Positions 5,344 to 5,736 of a stretch of 5,736 nucleotides of DNA are shown here, piece after piece. The translations under genes and the position numbers were made by a program. The DNA is from Planctomycetota bacterium (GTDB lineage Bacteria; Planctomycetota; Brocadiia; SM23-32): contig JAUVVP010000167.1 in assembly GCA_030604585.1 (NCBI GenBank), positions 1 through 5,736 on the forward strand, given 5' to 3'. The notes beneath the pieces are model-generated. The model was given only the letters and a program-made list of their open reading frames with translations. It made no database searches and was not told the DNA's origin. Each line of letters begins with the position of its first letter. Position 1 is the stretch's first letter.

Positions 5344-5736
5344 ATGGCGATGAAAGCGTTGATCTCGGATATCCACGGCAACCTCGAGGCGCTGGAGGCC
5401 GTGCTGAGGGAGGTGCACCATCAGGGCATAGATGAGATCCTCTGCCTGGGCGACATCGTCGGCTACGGGCCCAATCCGATAGAGTGCACGGACCTTGTCA
5501 GGAGGAACTGCTCCCTGGTCCTGATGGGGAATCACGACTGGGCGCTGCTGAACAGCCCCGTCGGGTTCAACACCCTGGCGACCGCGATGGTCTACAAGAC
5601 GAAGGAGTGGATGCGCGTCACCGACGAGTCAACGGATCAGGACCAGGAGCGGTGGAACTTCCTTTCGCAGCTTCCGCTCAGCGCGGAGATCAACGGCATG
5701 TTCCTGGTGCATGCCTCACCTCGGGCCGAGCTGAGC
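5344..5736 (+). CDS. Calcineurin-like metallophosphoesterase, N-terminal part (3' end outside window)
   Basis: The reading frame is open from the ATG at 5344 to the right edge (131 codons), so the C-terminal part is missing. Metal-binding blocks of the calcineurin-like phosphoesterase superfamily are visible in order: SDIHGN (D9, H11), LGDIVGYGP (G36, D37), GNHD (N63, H64, D65) and LVHAS (H123). The final G-H-x-H block would lie beyond the window. The [14 protein letters not shown] block is characteristic of the YfcE/diadenosine-tetraphosphatase-like group of small soluble phosphoesterases, which use two divalent metal ions to hydrolyse phosphomono- or diesters. The substrate cannot be deduced. 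A second in-frame ATG at 5350 gives [11 protein letters not shown], the more common family start, so the true start may be two codons later; neither has a strong ribosome binding site. It is divergent from the permease gene. Confidence 0.92.
   Translation, partial: MAMKALISDIHGNLEALEAVLREVHHQGIDEILCLGDIVGYGPNPIECTDLVRRNCSLVLMGNHDWALLNSPVGFNTLATAMVYKTKEWMRVTDESTDQDQERWNFLSQLPLSAEINGMFLVHASPRAELS

Noticed and set aside
5019..5381. 120-codon minus-strand open frame across the divergent intergenic region
   Set aside because: It starts inside the 5' end of the phosphoesterase gene, is rich in Arg, Pro and Ala, has no recognisable domain, and overlaps both candidate promoters.

Overview
The window is G+C-rich and gene-dense. 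It looks like chromosomal DNA from a Gram-negative-type bacterium with a lipopolysaccharide-bearing outer membrane. The evidence is an LptF/LptG-family permease and an apolipoprotein N-acyltransferase (Lnt), both envelope-biogenesis proteins. Several details suggest a member of Planctomycetota or a related PVC-type lineage: the Lnt active-site surroundings, the style of the partial phosphoesterase, and the interspersed GTCAGACCC palindromes. This assignment rests on recollection of family style, not on a search, and is tentative.

Layout from left to right. Positions 3-251 (+) hold the C-terminal end of a protein that enters from outside the window, probably a TIM-barrel glycoside-hydrolase-like protein. 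Its stop codon lies inside a palindromic repeat at 227-267. Three minus-strand genes follow. Read in transcription order they are the LptF/LptG-family permease (5012-3408), Lnt (3201-1450) and a membrane-anchored ankyrin-repeat protein (1366-275). A second copy of the palindromic repeat (3324-3364) lies just after the permease stop codon. The 331-bp region 5013-5343 is non-coding and carries candidate divergent promoters, a short tandem repeat and G+C-rich hairpins. A calcineurin-like metallophosphoesterase starts at 5344 (+) and runs off the right edge.

The permease and Lnt both serve the outer membrane: one takes part in lipopolysaccharide extraction from the inner membrane, the other in N-acylation of lipoproteins before Lol sorting. 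Their shared strand suggests co-regulation, although the 206-bp gap between them may contain a separate promoter for lnt. The ankyrin protein lies 83 bp beyond lnt and may be co-transcribed with it. Its function is unknown.

The points most worth a second look are: (1) a predicted coiled-coil insertion of about 185 residues in the periplasmic part of the permease; (2) the pair of related palindromic repeats, each placed after a minus-strand stop codon, one of which also supplies the stop codon of the plus-strand gene; (3) the two-block architecture of the ankyrin protein; (4) a perfect palindrome overlapping a candidate lnt promoter; and (5) a 21-bp-period tandem repeat between the divergent promoters. 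No complete mobile element, CRISPR array, tRNA or rRNA was seen.
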